Shown piece after piece: positions 51,601-64,000 of a stretch of 64,000 bases of DNA (position 1 is the first letter of the stretch; each line of letters begins with the position of its first letter). Source of the stretch: Dicaeum eximium (taxonomy: Eukaryota > Chordata > Aves > Passeriformes > Dicaeidae). The stretch is taken from positions 372,001-436,000 of the forward strand of contig VWZP01002576.1 of NCBI GenBank assembly GCA_013396995.1, in the 5' to 3' direction. Made by a program: the position numbers and the translations under genes. The notes beneath the pieces were generated by a model that saw only the letters and a list, made by a program, of their open reading frames with translations, was not told where the DNA came from and did no database searches.

Positions 51601-52056
51601 TGATACCCCTGAGCTGATCACAGAATGCTTCTGTGTTGATGGAGGCAGTCAGGCAATCCCAGTTAGACACTGCAGGGAGCTGGGATGAGTACCTTGTTAC
51701 TGCAAATGATATGGAGACCAAGGTACAAGGGAGACCATGAAATTCTAGCTGCATTCTTGTGCCTGTTTTCATAAATCTAGACCCCAAAAAATTGGCAAAA
51801 TCCTTACTAACTCCCAGCTATGACAAAGCAAATAAAGGATCCTAACTTCTAACCTAACTCCTGTTGGCTTTTACCTGTCTTCAAAGCAAATTTGTTTTGT
51901 ATTTCTGTGTGTAGATTGCAAGAAATGAAGGAATGCCAGAGCTGCTCTGCTATGGCTGCAAAGCCTCCTTGAGCATTAAACTCTTCCACACTGTCTAGAC
52001 TTGTGCAGTAACAACCTTACACTTTCATCAGATGTGGACTGCTCTTGTAGGAGACC

Positions 52057-52099
52057 TTGCCTGGGTTCATTAGGGATCACCCCCAGTGAACCCAGGCAA
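52057..52099. repeat. 13-bp perfect hairpin, 17-nt loop
   Basis: Arms TTGCCTGGGTTCA (52057-52069) and TGAACCCAGGCAA (52087-52099). The loop itself contains AGGG and CCCCC that can pair further, so the transcript could fold into a longer imperfect stem. Confidence 0.9.
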
Positions 52100-53299
52100 T
52101 AACATGTCGTGTAAACACGAGGCCAGTCCTACACTTAAGTATTACACAAACCTTATTTTGAAATAGGGTTTAGTCCTGATGGACTTACATGGACAAAACC
52201 ACCCCAAATTTTTTAATACTGAGGCAATTTTTACCTCTGAGGGGCTGGGCTTTGTTAAGACAGTCATACATCCTAAACTTATAGATCAAAATGCATAATA
52301 AAACACTTCCCCCACATACCATCTTCCTTCTTTCCCCTTCTTTTTTTCCTCTCTTCTCATTAATTTCAATCATGTAATAAGAAAAGCCCAGTTATGCTAA
52401 TTGGTATGACTCCTCCTCAAGGGCATTGTGAAGCATGAAATAATTCCATTCATTACTGACAATGCAGGGGCATGAATTTTCCCTGGAGGATCTGTTTCAT
52501 CTTGTGATTTGGTGACCATACAGAACGGTGATCATATTAGGGACATATTGTTTTAAAATTAGTTGTTTGTCAGGGAGAAGCTGGGAGATGGTGGGGAAAG
52601 AGGAAGCTTAAAATTCCAGAGATTGTTTGACTTCGAGGTTCTTGGAGGCTGATGCATCTAATGGGTATTTACAAGGCAAAGCCAGCTGCTGAGCCATCAT
52701 TTGTCCCAGCTCTAATTTTCTTTTTAAAAGGCAGCTGAGCTGGTGTTTGAAACATGCCACAGAACAGCAGAGAGCTAAATCAATGTAAAGCTGGTCAGAT
52801 TCATTTCTCCTTTTTTATTTTTGGGAGTCAGAATTTCATTTCCCTAAAATGCAGTAAGTGTTTGGCCATGAGCTCCCAAGCTGTCCAAAGATGATTTTGG
52901 AAACAGAGCCGCCTTGCTGGGGTATGTCCTCCCCTCTACCAGGTAATAGTCTGCCAAGCAAACACTGCAGTCCTAAAACACAAACATTGGTGATTCCAGC
53001 TGAGAGGAAAAACCAATTTTTTTTCCTTTTATTTTTTTTTCTTTTTGCTGAGCTAGCAAAAAACATCTATTTGCTCTTTTGCTGCATTTGCATCATTTTC
53101 ATTAGCAAAGGGCTGGGGTTTTTTTGGAAAGCAGTCTGCTTTTGTGTGAGGAAGTGAACCTCCTGATGCTATGTCATTTCCCTTGTTCCCAAACAGCTTC
53201 TTGTCTGAGCACACAGCCTCCACTTAACATCTGGCTGTAAAAGAGCAGGGAACTTTCTGCCAGCCATTCTCTGCTCTTTCCCTTGCTGCTCTCTGATGA

Positions 53300-53720
53300 T
53301 GTTATCAAATCTTTACTGCAGCTTTAATTTTGTTGGATTAACGTGCATACTTTTGGTTGTTGTTCCTTCCATGCCCTGGATAGATTTCCTGGTTTGGAGA
53401 CAGCCTTCCTTAGCCCTGAAGAGAAGGTCCAAGCCAGCAGTGCTCCACGTTGCAAGGGTGTGTTCATTAGCTAAGCGCAAAATACCGACGAGCGTCAGAC
53501 ACGTATATTGTTCCATCTCTTGGGCAGCCTCTGCTGAGGATTACTCATGAAAAATAATCAGTGAAATACATTGCAGATGAAGGCTATGACAGGAGAGATA
53601 ACCCTGCCATTAAAGGTCCCATAATGCAGGCATGTCTCCCTCTCAGAAATGGAAACAAGGATAAGGTCTTTTAACTGAGTCAATAGAGATCAATGCAAAG
53701 GCAATAACTCAAGAAATGGA
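53300..53720. promoter_or_regulatory. Candidate conserved non-coding element
   Basis: Contains a cluster of five CpGs within about 40 bases (AGCGCAAAATACCGACGAGC, GTCAGACACGTATATTG). Unique AT-rich DNA follows (CATGAAAAATAATCAGTG, CTGCCATTAAAGGTCCC). It lies in the presumed PACRG-QKI interval. Confidence 0.35.
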
Positions 53721-56700
53721 TGCATTAACCAGAGAGCAAGAACCAATATACTCCCAAGTTGAACCATGGCTCTGGAATTAGATGTACTGAGGGCATACAC
53801 ACCAGGTTACTAAAAGCAATTTAAATCATAAACAAAAAACTGAAACAAAAATAATTACAGGTTTTTATTTTAATCATGTCATTTGGTAGAAACTGAGATT
53901 TGTGAGAGGCATGGGAGTAAATTAGCTTTATGATCAGGAGTCAGGCACCTATTTGCTCTTTGGGTTATCTATGAGCCAGCCAGCTGTAACAGAGGATGTG
54001 ACTGACTTGGTGGAAAAGAAGCAGCAACAGCCAGGGATCATGTAGTCACCTTTTCCAGGCTACCCTGTGCTGAGAAGAGCACAGGCTTTCCTGTTGCATG
54101 AGTAAAGGCTGGGAGTGCATGTTTTGTGCTTCTACCCACATGTTTTCAGAAAGAACAGCCCCAAACCAAAAAATGAGAAAACACTGAAACACTTGCAGGT
54201 TTGACAAGCATGTTGGAAAGGTTTGTGCAGTTGGAAGAATGACATAATACCAAGCTAATATGCTTGTGAGAGAGCCAAAATCCCCACTGGAAGAACTGTG
54301 AAAAAAAGCACAAAGGGAGGGGGAAATACCCAGTAACTGTGGCATCTGACAAGTGTAGCTGCTGCCAGTGTAGGTATCCTGTGCCTACAACAGAACAGAA
54401 CACAACTAAAAATAGTGTTTGACAGGAATCTAGCCCAGGATTTGGAGTCAGATGCTGGCTTTATGCAGCTCCCACAATAATTGCTGGGAATGTCAGTGTT
54501 TAGCAATGCTGGAAAAACCCCCAGCAGGCTATAATTGTGTCTAAATATGTTCAGTGCGTGATCTTTTCTGGATTTTACCTTGTCAAAGGTAGAAGACTGA
54601 AATCCAAAGTTACCTGGAGTGAATGTTTGCATTCCTCAGCCTTGTTATCGCACCCACAATTGCTCTTTCCATGCCTTGCCCATTGCACTGCACTTTCCCA
54701 TTGTGGGGAAGGTGGTGCTGAGCAGGGCACTGGTGCCAGGATGGGCACTGCCCACGTGCTCCAGGGGCTGTGGGGCACAGCAGGATCACAGCTGCAAGCT
54801 ACAGAAGGAGGAGATCCAAGACATCTCCTTAACTCTGGGGCTGGCTTCTGCTGTGTCTGAAAGCAAAAGCTGGGGTGTGCGTTTGATCCACCTGCTGGCA
54901 GGGATCTGCTGGCAGGGATTGCTGTTCCCAAGGACTGACAGTGATCCCAGCCAAGCCCCTGGTACAGGTAAACGGTAAGAGGCACTTCCCTCTCTGTAAT
55001 TCTCCAGCCCACCGTTGGGGATTTCTGGGAGTATACGTTTGATCACTGGGAGACCCAGCAAGAAAACAGAAGGGGTAGATGCCAAAACACTGAAATCAGA
55101 TTCTAGAGATGCAACTACGCCTTTGAATACTCACTTCACTACCATGGAGCAAGGAGGAAAATCTTAGTAAGAGACACTTGAACTTCTTAAGAATCATCTT
55201 TTGGCAATAATGACCCCTCATGCATATTTATGTACAGCACTTAGCTTTATAATGGACACTTGAAAGACATTTATTTTTTTGCCTAGGAATGAAGCTATGT
55301 GGAGTGTGGCAGAAGTGTTCCAAAGTCCAAATATTAAAATACAGAAATGGTCCTGGTATTTTCTGCATGCTGGCCCAGAACTATGTCCTGGGAGTATACT
55401 GCTTAAGAATTCGTGTACTTGATGAAATGAGTATGTGTTTGCAAGCATATATACACACCCCTAAGTCAGTAAAAGCAGGTAGTTGCTACAAGACTCCAAT
55501 CAGGCTTTCCTGGAAGAATTTCAGACAGGTCCTAGGGCTTGGTTAGGTCTGTGAAACCTTTGTGTTGCACAGAACTTAATGTTATTCATTATGCACTGAA
55601 AGCAAAATCATATGACTACCATTTCCTAAGTAACATAATTATCTTATTGATTCTTATGGGGCAAAACACTACTTTTATTGTTAATTAATACTGCCAAATC
55701 TGGTTATGCAATTCTGGGTATAGGAAGTTGAGTTTCATGTGTGTTTATGGGGAAAAGCCTAAAAATAAATGCTTTAACCTTTTTTTTCCTTTCAGAATGT
55801 GAGTATAGATATTCCTTTGTGTGATCCCTGTTTCCTCATTTACAGGAAATACAACCTATTATCGCTTTTCATCAGGGAAAAAGAAGCATAGATAATGAAA
55901 CAGAAAAATGGCCTGTGAAAAACATATTTAATAAGCTTTAAGTAGCTGAACCAAAATGCACAGGGCAAAGAAATGTGATGCTGCTGTTACGGAACCAAAG
56001 CTGTTTTATGGGAAATGAAAAGAATACTTGCATTATTTCAAGGGCTTATACTTTGATTCTTATTTGATGTGAAAATGTATCAGGAAATTCTTATGCAGGG
56101 AGCACACAAATAGTATCTTGTCTGTCCCGTGGAAAACAGAGTAAGAAAGATTCATTACACTCTAGGACATGTAACGACTTTGTGATTCTTTCAGTTCTCA
56201 GCCAGTGCTCTAATGAAATGCTAGCCTGCTACATCTGCCATGCTACACTGTTAATTAGTTTTCTATTTATTTAGCAGATCTAGAAGTGGAAAGCAATCTA
56301 TTGCCAGTGAATTGTTTGACTTCTATGCTAAGTAGGCTGCATTCCAATCCTCTGATGTTGAAACTAGCATGAATCCAACTTTCATCTCTTTGCCATGTCA
56401 AATTAGCACCCGGCAGATTCTACATACAAAGACTTTTTTTTTTTTTCCTCATTCATTTGTAAAGGACCTTGGAAGATCTTGGAAGTCAAGAAACAGAAGC
56501 TGAGCAAATTTTCTGCAATCTCTCTCCATCCCCCTTACATGTTACAATGGATTATAGGTATAGAGGCTGTGCTTTGTTTATATTGAAATAGGAATGTTAT
56601 TTTAAGCAGACCATGTTCACTATTCAAAACAAAAAACCACTGATGCATATTCTGCAACTGTTTGAGTAAAATACTATCCAGCCTAGGAGAAACCCAGAGT

Positions 56701-59700
56701 GCCTTGGCAAAGTTCTGAGATGACTTTTGCACATGCTTTGCCATTTTCTATTTCTGACTGAATTCTGTAATATATTGCAGCATCCAAACACAACATTGTG
56801 TATGTGACTTATTCCTGTCTTGCAGTGTCAATAAAGTCACTGGATTGTGAAAGTATAAAATGAAGCCAGATGGAATTAGAAAATAAATTGGCTAGAAATG
56901 AAGTCATTAATCCTGTCTTGCTGCATTGTAGGAGCTACAGTGTGCTGGGGGGAGTGTGAAAATACAAATGTACACCCTGACTTTGGAGTTTGCCTTGAAC
57001 TTTAGAGTTTTCTAAAATCTAGATACAAACTCTGAATCTGCTGTTTTGGATCAGGCTGGTCCTATAGAAATCATTATTGTACAATTGATAAGGAAAATGC
57101 TGAAGTGAATTTTAGCAAAGTATTGACAAAACTGATCTCCTGTTAGCAGTACTGTTTTTGTGGAGCATCACTGATAAAATTCTTATAATAGTCAAGGTGT
57201 TGGTTTTGAGTAATAAACAATGTAAATTAGAGAAATAAAATATATAGCACAGGACAGCAAAATAGAAAATCTCAGTCCAAGAGCACACTGGTGGTAGAGT
57301 TCACAAAAGAATAGCTCCTTTCAAGAGAGAGGAAATAAATCTCTTTTACTAGACCAAGTGATATTTTTGGAAAAATGTTTTTGAATTTCAGGTCTGAAAC
57401 AGAAATAGTGAACTTTAAGTGCTGTTTGAAAACCAGTCTATGTGAGTTGAACTTCATTGTGCTAATTGATTAGATGGCTTGAAATTAATATAAGAAAAGC
57501 TTTCTAAAAATAAAGGTGGCATACTTAAGAAAGTTTGAAGCCAGGACTAGGCCCAGACAAGAGTAGAAATTAGAAGATATCTGAAGGAGGCAGCATAGAT
57601 GAGAAATGGAGAAATGTGCAAGTTTTGAACTGCAGGAATGTGCTCTCAACTCAGGACAGAAAACCAGAAAGAGTGAAGACAAGTGAACCCAGCTCTTTTA
57701 CTGATTTAAATTTATGGCTGTCTTTCTTTCTGCTGTTTGGAGTCGTGGGATTTAATTGGTTTTTTTCAGTGATAGATATTTTCTTGAATTTGCTATTACT
57801 CCTTTAGCATGGTCCTCCTTTCCACCTTTAGGGAGAGCAACCTGAAAGACTGGTAATTCTAACCCTGGGGGAAAAAAATATAGCCCAACATAGTGATATA
57901 TTTAATGGTGACAAGAATTTCCTCGTGCTTCCTGGGAGCCTCCATTCCTACAGCTCAGTGTTTCATCACGGTAGGAAAAAAAAGAAACAAACTGAATGAG
58001 TCAGAGTAATTTTCCTAATTTTTTTGAAGTTGTTTTCCTGTGTTTTTGGCATATTCAAAAGGACTGAACAGTACTCCTTAACAAAGCATGCCATTAAGTA
58101 AATGTTGCATGTTTGATGGTTGGGTTTGAACTTTTGATATTCAGGAAAAGGAAAGAATATAAGCCAGGATTTATTCATCTTTTCCAGTGTTCACAGAGCT
58201 GAATGGACTGAAACAAGTAGCTGAAGCTGGAGGCAGAAATCTGAAAGCTAAAATTCTGCTAATGAAGATCTGTGATGTGTAAGCATGTCTTCCAATGATT
58301 AGGAATAAATCCATGAGTTTCAGGGGCCTTAAATATACCTGGTCTGCAGTTTTTCCAAATGGATAGATGATCTGCATAAACATACTAAACAGTTGCCAGA
58401 AAAACTTCTGCTTATTATGAGCTGCTCATAATCTTCCTGTAAGTTGCCAGAGCTGAATCTCAGCCAAAACTCCACTTGTGTCTGCTCATATAGGAAAATT
58501 TGGCTTTATCATATCTGTCCCTGAGTTCTTGGTGTGCATGATATGGTACATCCTCTCTTACTGGTTGCTTCTGCCCCAGGTCAGAGGGGGACAGAGAGCT
58601 CATCCTGCAAACAGCTGCTGCAGCACTTCTCTTTTGATCAAGTTGGGTCTTATTTTTCACAGCAGTATAAGAAAAGGAGTTTGTCTAAACTCCCATATGC
58701 AACCAACAGATGCTTGTGAGCATGGATGTTGTATAATCAATGAATGAGAACTTATAAAATCTTTAAACTTGCAGAAAGAATTCAGAATTTCAGCAAATTT
58801 TTGTCTTGTCTGGCTGCTCATTTCGATTCGTTATAGGAATTAAAAAAAGCCAGTTGTGCATAAACTCCATCTGTTCTTATGGAGTAATGTGTATGTGATT
58901 GGGAGGGATATTGGAGTAATGCTGTTGGAAAACCAGAGAAACTGAATATGGGATCAGGATTCCATTTGATGCTGCAATAATAAGCAATTCAACTTTTTGC
59001 AAAAATATTGGCAGAAAAAATTATTGTTTAAGTGTAATGTATGCCTTGAAAGAAATATTCTAAGTTATTTAAATTATGCCTTCATTTTGCAACACTGTGT
59101 AATAAGTTTGTAAAAACTACAGCTGTAATCCTTGTTTATGTAGATGCTGCACTGAATTTTCCTTCTCTCAGTATTCAGTAGAGCAAGACAGACTTTACTG
59201 AATAGTGGAATGAAAGTCTGAGAATGAAGGTGCCATTTCATGACATGACTGACAACTCAGTTTAATTGTTCTTCTGGTCTGTGATACAAAGAGAATTTTG
59301 TAACATTTTGTAAGATTTAGTTGAGAAACACCCAACATATAAGTCAAGACAGTAAAATGTGATTTTAATTGTAGGAAAGATAAAAAAGTGTTTGTGGAAG
59401 GATAACACGAGGCATGTATTTCTCCTAATCTGTACTCCTGACTTGTCCACTAACTATGCTCTGCAGCAGAGGTAGCTGGGGTAAGATATGGACTTAAATG
59501 TTTGGTGTGCTACAACACAGCAGCCAGCAGGATGTATTACTGTAACAGGCAGAAACAGTCTCCCCAGAATCCTCTACATTTCTTTGGGTCTGATGCAATT
59601 TTGCAGAGCTGCAAAACAACTCTGGTGAAATCGTGTTTATGCCTGGAGACCCAAATGGATTGGAGAGACAGCACAGAGAAGAGGGGGGAGGAGACGAAGC

Positions 59701-62700
59701 ACTGAGCTCTACTTTCCACAAAATAAGGCCTCTGGAAATAAGATGGTGCCAAAATCTCCGCATTTGTGCTTAAAAGGTCCTTTCTAGTTTAGGCAAGAAA
59801 GATCCTTGCCTCGACAAGCTCACAGGCTAATTGAAACCTTTGTGCGTCTGCACAACACAACAAAATACAAAGTGGAAATACCATAACATTGTTTGTGTTG
59901 GAATATACACTTTGGTTGTACCAGCCATGAGAAAAGGGTGGATATTAATGCAGGATAGGGTGCCATGTGGCACATGGAAGCCGACTGAACGGCTCAGGGA
60001 GAGTAGCTCCACAGGACAAGCCTGGGTAATTTGGCAGGAAAGAAACGATGCAGAAAGCTTAGAAAGTCAGGACTTGAGAGACATATGGAAAGAACAGCAA
60101 ACTGAGTGGAGTTAATTGTTTGCATTATGTGTTTGAAGTTGGAGTAGCAGGTGAAAGGAATAAGGAAGATGTAGCCACCTGAGAGGCTTTGAAGATATCA
60201 TCTGGAACTTAGAGGCAGAAGGAAGGTGAACTGTGAAGAAGTAATAAATTCAAATTAAGAAAAGCTAAGGATATCTTTTTGGAGGTAAGCATGGCAGTGG
60301 AAGATTAAGGTAAGGGGAAAAAAGGAACTTGAGGATGAGAAGTGTATTATAGGGACAGAAGAAGGAACAGAAGCATTGGAAAAGGGAGGAAATATGCCCT
60401 TTGAAGGTGGGAGAACACTAGGTCTAGTAAACTATCTATGCAATATAACAAGCAAAGCAGTAGCAGAGGATAGAGGGTTACCATTTCTCTTAGTGACCTA
60501 TCTGAATCTATATGCAATGTCCAGTCTCAAGAACATTATTTACAGATTTGCAAGTAATGGAAGTGCAGGTAAAAAAAAAAAGTCCTATGGAAAGTCATAG
60601 AATGTTTCTAGTCAGCCCAGCAGAAGCAAAATAGCGTGAAAGTTTCAGTGATGTGTATCTGGGTATGGTTCAACACAAAAAAAATAAAGTAACTTTTAAA
60701 GAAAAAGTGGGTTAACTTTTGAGGGAGAAACAGTTCTCTGGCTCTCAAGACATTGTGTGCTTGTGTGCTTTGCACTGTATTCAGTGAATGAATGCATTCT
60801 TAAAATGTCTGCAGTTACAAACTTTATTTTCCACAGCACATGCCGTCATGCCTCTGGCACTCTGTTTATCACCTCCTTACTGTGGCTGCTCTGTCCCATC
60901 CACGACAAGTGCCCTTCGCCTCCACCCTCGGAATTCCTCTTGGGTTCATTTTGTTCTTTGCCTCAGTTCTTTGCATTTTTCTACTTTCATGTTACATTTT
61001 TGCTGCTGCCGATGTTGAGAGGCACCAAAGCTCTTTGCTAAGTCATTTCCTTCTCTCTACAGCTCCTGATTCCCACAGGCACTGCTGAATGTTTCCCTCC
61101 TTGTTTTGGGAAAGGCTTTCTTCTGCAAGTGGTCTGGCACCCACAGCATTCGTTTGCTCTTTTCTTTCTGTTGCAGTTCACTCTCTATTTCCTTAAGTGA
61201 ATCACAGATACCCATGAATACTTGGGTTTTTCTGGCAGCAAATAAAAAAAATATAGAACTCCCATCTGCTGAGACAGAGGTTTTCTCTGAGAAGTGGTGA
61301 AGTCAACTCAGCGGTTTTTAAATTTTGGAAGACTTGACCTGTTTGGGGTGGTGGCAAGGGAAGATGCAGAAGAAGGCTTTGTACATTCTGATCCTGGGGA
61401 ATGTCTTCTCTGCATGTTCCTTTTTTCCCATTTACCTTTGAGAAAACAAGCTTTCTATCAACAGAGCCTTTTCCCTCCAATATTTATGAGGGATAAAGAT
61501 CAGGAGTGAGAAGTACCTGAGTTTTAGAGCATCTTTCTTCCACTATCCTTCTCCATCATCAAAGACCCTGTTATGCATTGGTCACTTCAGCATTCTAGTG
61601 GATTGGAGGGAATAATGCACATAGTCCAGCACCATGTACAAATTATTTAAAAGAGGCTACCTGCTAGGGCACCATGTAGTATCCAGCCTCTTTCTCTGAG
61701 CACACTGTGACAGCCTGGTGGGCACATCCACTGACTTAATGCAGCAAACCCATTGCTAAAATGCAGGGGTTATATGGTATAATCAGTAATATAGCATTAT
61801 ATACAAAAAAATCAATTCTCTTTTTTGATAATACATTTGAATGTCCCAGTTCATAGCTGCATGTTTGTTAACTTTTTAAAAAGTATTTCTTATGTTTTTG
61901 TCTTTTTAAAAAAGGTAGTCATGTCATGAAAAAATACAAAATGCTGACTTTGAGATTCAGTTTATTTGCAGTTAATGATATTGTGAAGTTTTCTGGTGTT
62001 TTAAGATCTATGATTTCTGCTGCTGCTTATTCTGGGGTCTTTTATTTCAGCATGTGTAAATAGCTGATGTAAAAGAAACGCTAATACAGATGAAATCTTT
62101 CCTTTTGATGGTACATATCAGACACTGTTTGTGAGATACAATTTTAAAACCTTCCAAATACAATCTTTGGAATTAAAAAGATGTTTTACTTTTTTACTTT
62201 TTTTTTAAAGGAAAGACACATTCAAGGGGATATTGTGATTTCAATCACTGTTTTGGAAAATTAGGGATGAAATCCTGGCATCACTGAATCAAGTTATTCA
62301 TTGATGTTGGGTGGATTTGAATTTTCTCTCTAGTTTAAAGAACAATGTTAACCTGGTTTCATGAACTCACTGCATTAAAAATCCACTACTGCATTTATGT
62401 TCAAATATTCTTACTTTTGAATTACAAGAACCTGAACAAAGGTAATTATTTACATCACATCCCATGGCAGCAGAATAACTGAGGTTGTTTATTTTCACAG
62501 AGAAAAGCTGAGCCCACTGATACTCAGGAAACCATTCTGAGAAAATCAATATCACTACAGATGCAGGAGATTGTTCTCACAGGTTTCACTCATGTAGGAA
62601 TGCTCATTCCCCTCTTCCTTGCTGGCAAGAAAATAATTTTAGAGTAAAGAGATGTCCTTGTTTTGCAGCCCTGGGCTCCTTCACAGAACAGTCATGGTAT

Positions 62701-63439
62701 GATGTGAGATTTAAGGTCACTACTTTATTTCACACCTGTTTCTGGCTCCAGACACAAACCTTCCCCCCCTAGCCCTGTCCAGTGCTTGGAGACACAGTGG
62801 GGCCTCATTTCTTCCTGCAGGTCTGTCTTTGTGACAGTCCTTCTTTCTGTCATCACCTCTGAAATAGAACCAGCAAGCACCGTTCAACACAAATCAAACA
62901 CTGTCGGAATTGGAGCAGAAACCTATATGAGAAGGGATACTGGAATGCTGTTCTTGGAGTTTTAAGCAATCTGCACCACTTTTCCGTGGTGTAGGTGGCC
63001 AAAAGGGAGTGCAAGTTCTTCTGTGAGTTCTCTTTGCTTGAAAACGCTAAGTGTATGTGCTGTGCATTTCTTGCTTCAAGGTTCCCTCAGGTGCCAAACC
63101 CAGGTGAGAAGTCACATGGTCAGGCTGAACATGGTGCTGTCACCAGGCAGCTGCACAAGACAAGGTCCCATTTCCAACCTCTCAGTTTCTGTTTCATGCC
63201 AAAGGTAAGAGCAAACAGACACAAAACCTCTTAAGATCGGGAGATCTGTCTTTAAATATATTTTCAAATTCGCTGCTAAAACTTAAGGCACCTAATACAT
63301 TTTGCTTCTAATGTAGCCTTCTGTGAATGAAGATACCCAACACCCAGAAGCTGCTTCTCAAGTCTCAAAACCAATTATTCTAAAACCAGCACCTTTATTG
63401 TGTTTGACTAAAGCTAAATAAACTTGAAATTCAGATTTC
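53721..63439. other. Intergenic sequence, little recognised
   Basis: Unique DNA with a GC-richer island at 54620-55000, purine-rich sequence at 60130-60400 and the weak exon candidate at 58188. The overlapping frames at 54537-55085 on both strands look like composition effects. Confidence 0.55.
58188..58278 (+). other. Weak candidate exon, unknown
   Basis: An acceptor-like TTTATTCATCTTTTCCAG ends at 58187 and a donor-like GTAAGC starts at 58279. The 91 bases between are open in one frame (FTELNGLKQVAEAGGRN then LKAKILLMKICDV). The composition looks protein-like and is slightly amphipathic, but matches no family known to me. It could be an exon of a lncRNA upstream of QKI, or chance. Confidence 0.15.
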
Positions 63440-63980
63440 TTTTGAAAAGAATGGTCTGCTAATTGGTGTTGACTTTTAAATGTTTGAGCTTGTTTATTTC
63501 TCTCACTCCCCTGAATGATGTTTCTGAAACATTCCCATTCATTATTACAGTCTATTAAATCAGACTTATCAAAAAGGAGACATTTATTGATATCTTGAGA
63601 GACGTCAGTGTCTAATTAAGGTTGTGTTGCTGTGCATACTTTATATTAAATGTTTCCTGCAATTTGACTTTAATCAGGTCTGAAGGGCCTTAATAAGTGT
63701 TTGGCTCAATCACTTACATTTTGCTCCTTTCCCTGACCAAGGGAGGAGGTTCTGTATCAGTTTGCAAAGTCATATAATTTACCATCAGGCGAGGAAATTC
63801 TGCCACTCACTGTAACATAAATGTTAAATTAATACATTTGTTCCTGGAAATGTTGGCAGCTGGTACTAAATGCACATTCTTGATGGAGCTGGTAAATCCA
63901 AAAGAAGCCTGGAGTATTTGTAGATTGCTCTTTTGATGTGTGATTAGACAGCTACTTTGCATATTTTGTGGCTATTTTAC
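63440..63980. promoter_or_regulatory. Candidate conserved non-coding element at the window's right end
   Basis: AT-rich unique DNA dense in homeodomain-like cores: GCTAATTGGTGTTG, GTCTATTAAATCAGAC, GTCTAATTAAGG, AATTAATACATTTG. No simple repeats or open frames. It may continue past the window edge. Confidence 0.3.
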
Positions 63981-64000
63981 CCCATAACATGTAATTTTGA

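Larger units (their letters stand above)
46990..53299. other. Intergenic sequence, little recognised
   Basis: Mixed composition, with purine-rich stretches at 49250-50530. The G4 motif at 48587 and the hairpin at 52057 are the only distinct structures. No CR1 copy recognised. Confidence 0.55.

Noticed and set aside
55265..55546. Acceptor-like T tract and TAG followed by an open frame
   Set aside because: No donor of quality closes it, and the translation has no recognisable family.
1..64000. tRNA, rRNA, snRNA and well-known microRNA genes, CRISPR arrays, endogenous retrovirus genes or LTR pairs
   Set aside because: I looked for characteristic boxes, conserved seeds, regular repeat-spacer units and long retroviral frames and saw none; a covariance-model scan would be needed to exclude small RNAs.

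Overview
This is a stretch of a bird nuclear genome that is almost entirely non-coding. The avian call rests on the repeats. There are three 3'-end fragments of CR1 (chicken repeat 1) LINEs, one of which ends in the ATTCTGTG/ATTCTG repeats typical of avian CR1. Interspersed repeats are sparse and there are no mammalian SINEs. Microsatellites, low CpG and the absence of any long open frame fit vertebrate intron and intergenic DNA. I cannot name the species.

One gene is securely identified. The last coding exon of PACRG (parkin co-regulated gene) lies on the + strand at about 31288-31442. It has a long polypyrimidine tract and an AAGCAG acceptor in front, and a TAA stop. About 51 codons match the C-terminus of vertebrate PACRG, including the motifs YSQQKREN, IQETLE, ERYGGENA and INIKY. 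The protein is an inner-junction component of ciliary doublet microtubules. It follows that positions 1 to about 31287 are the end of the last PACRG intron, and positions beyond about 31760 are 3' flank. In human the next gene downstream of PACRG in the same orientation is QKI, so the right half is probably PACRG-QKI intergenic DNA. That is inference, because QKI itself is not in the window.

Layout. 1-31287: AT-rich intron with a CA microsatellite (5923-5976), a + strand CR1 (8003-8250), a short tandem duplication (12121-12184), a perfect 30-bp AT palindrome (22294-22323), an AT microsatellite (23259-23300), a - strand CR1 (23719-23930), a decayed CR1 (26109-26204), a small GC-rich patch (28190-28300) and one unresolved base (27241). 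31288-31760: PACRG terminal exon, 3' UTR and probable poly(A) site. 31540-31980: conserved-looking DNA with spared CpGs. 34420-34846: the best promoter candidate, with CCAAT, TATA and a splice donor in textbook spacing. 32700-43500: a visibly more GC-rich block with hairpins and G-quadruplex motifs. 44760-46950, 53300-53720 and 63440-63980: stretches that look like conserved non-coding elements. The rest is featureless intergenic sequence.

The translated open frames scattered across the window (60-174 codons) lack family signatures and overlap each other on both strands. I regard them as chance, apart from two weak exon candidates listed with low confidence. I found no new protein-coding or defence-type system. 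The most unusual structures are a perfect 22-bp inverted repeat with a 7-nt loop (37837-37887), the promoter-like cluster downstream of PACRG, and the unusual C-terminus of this PACRG copy.
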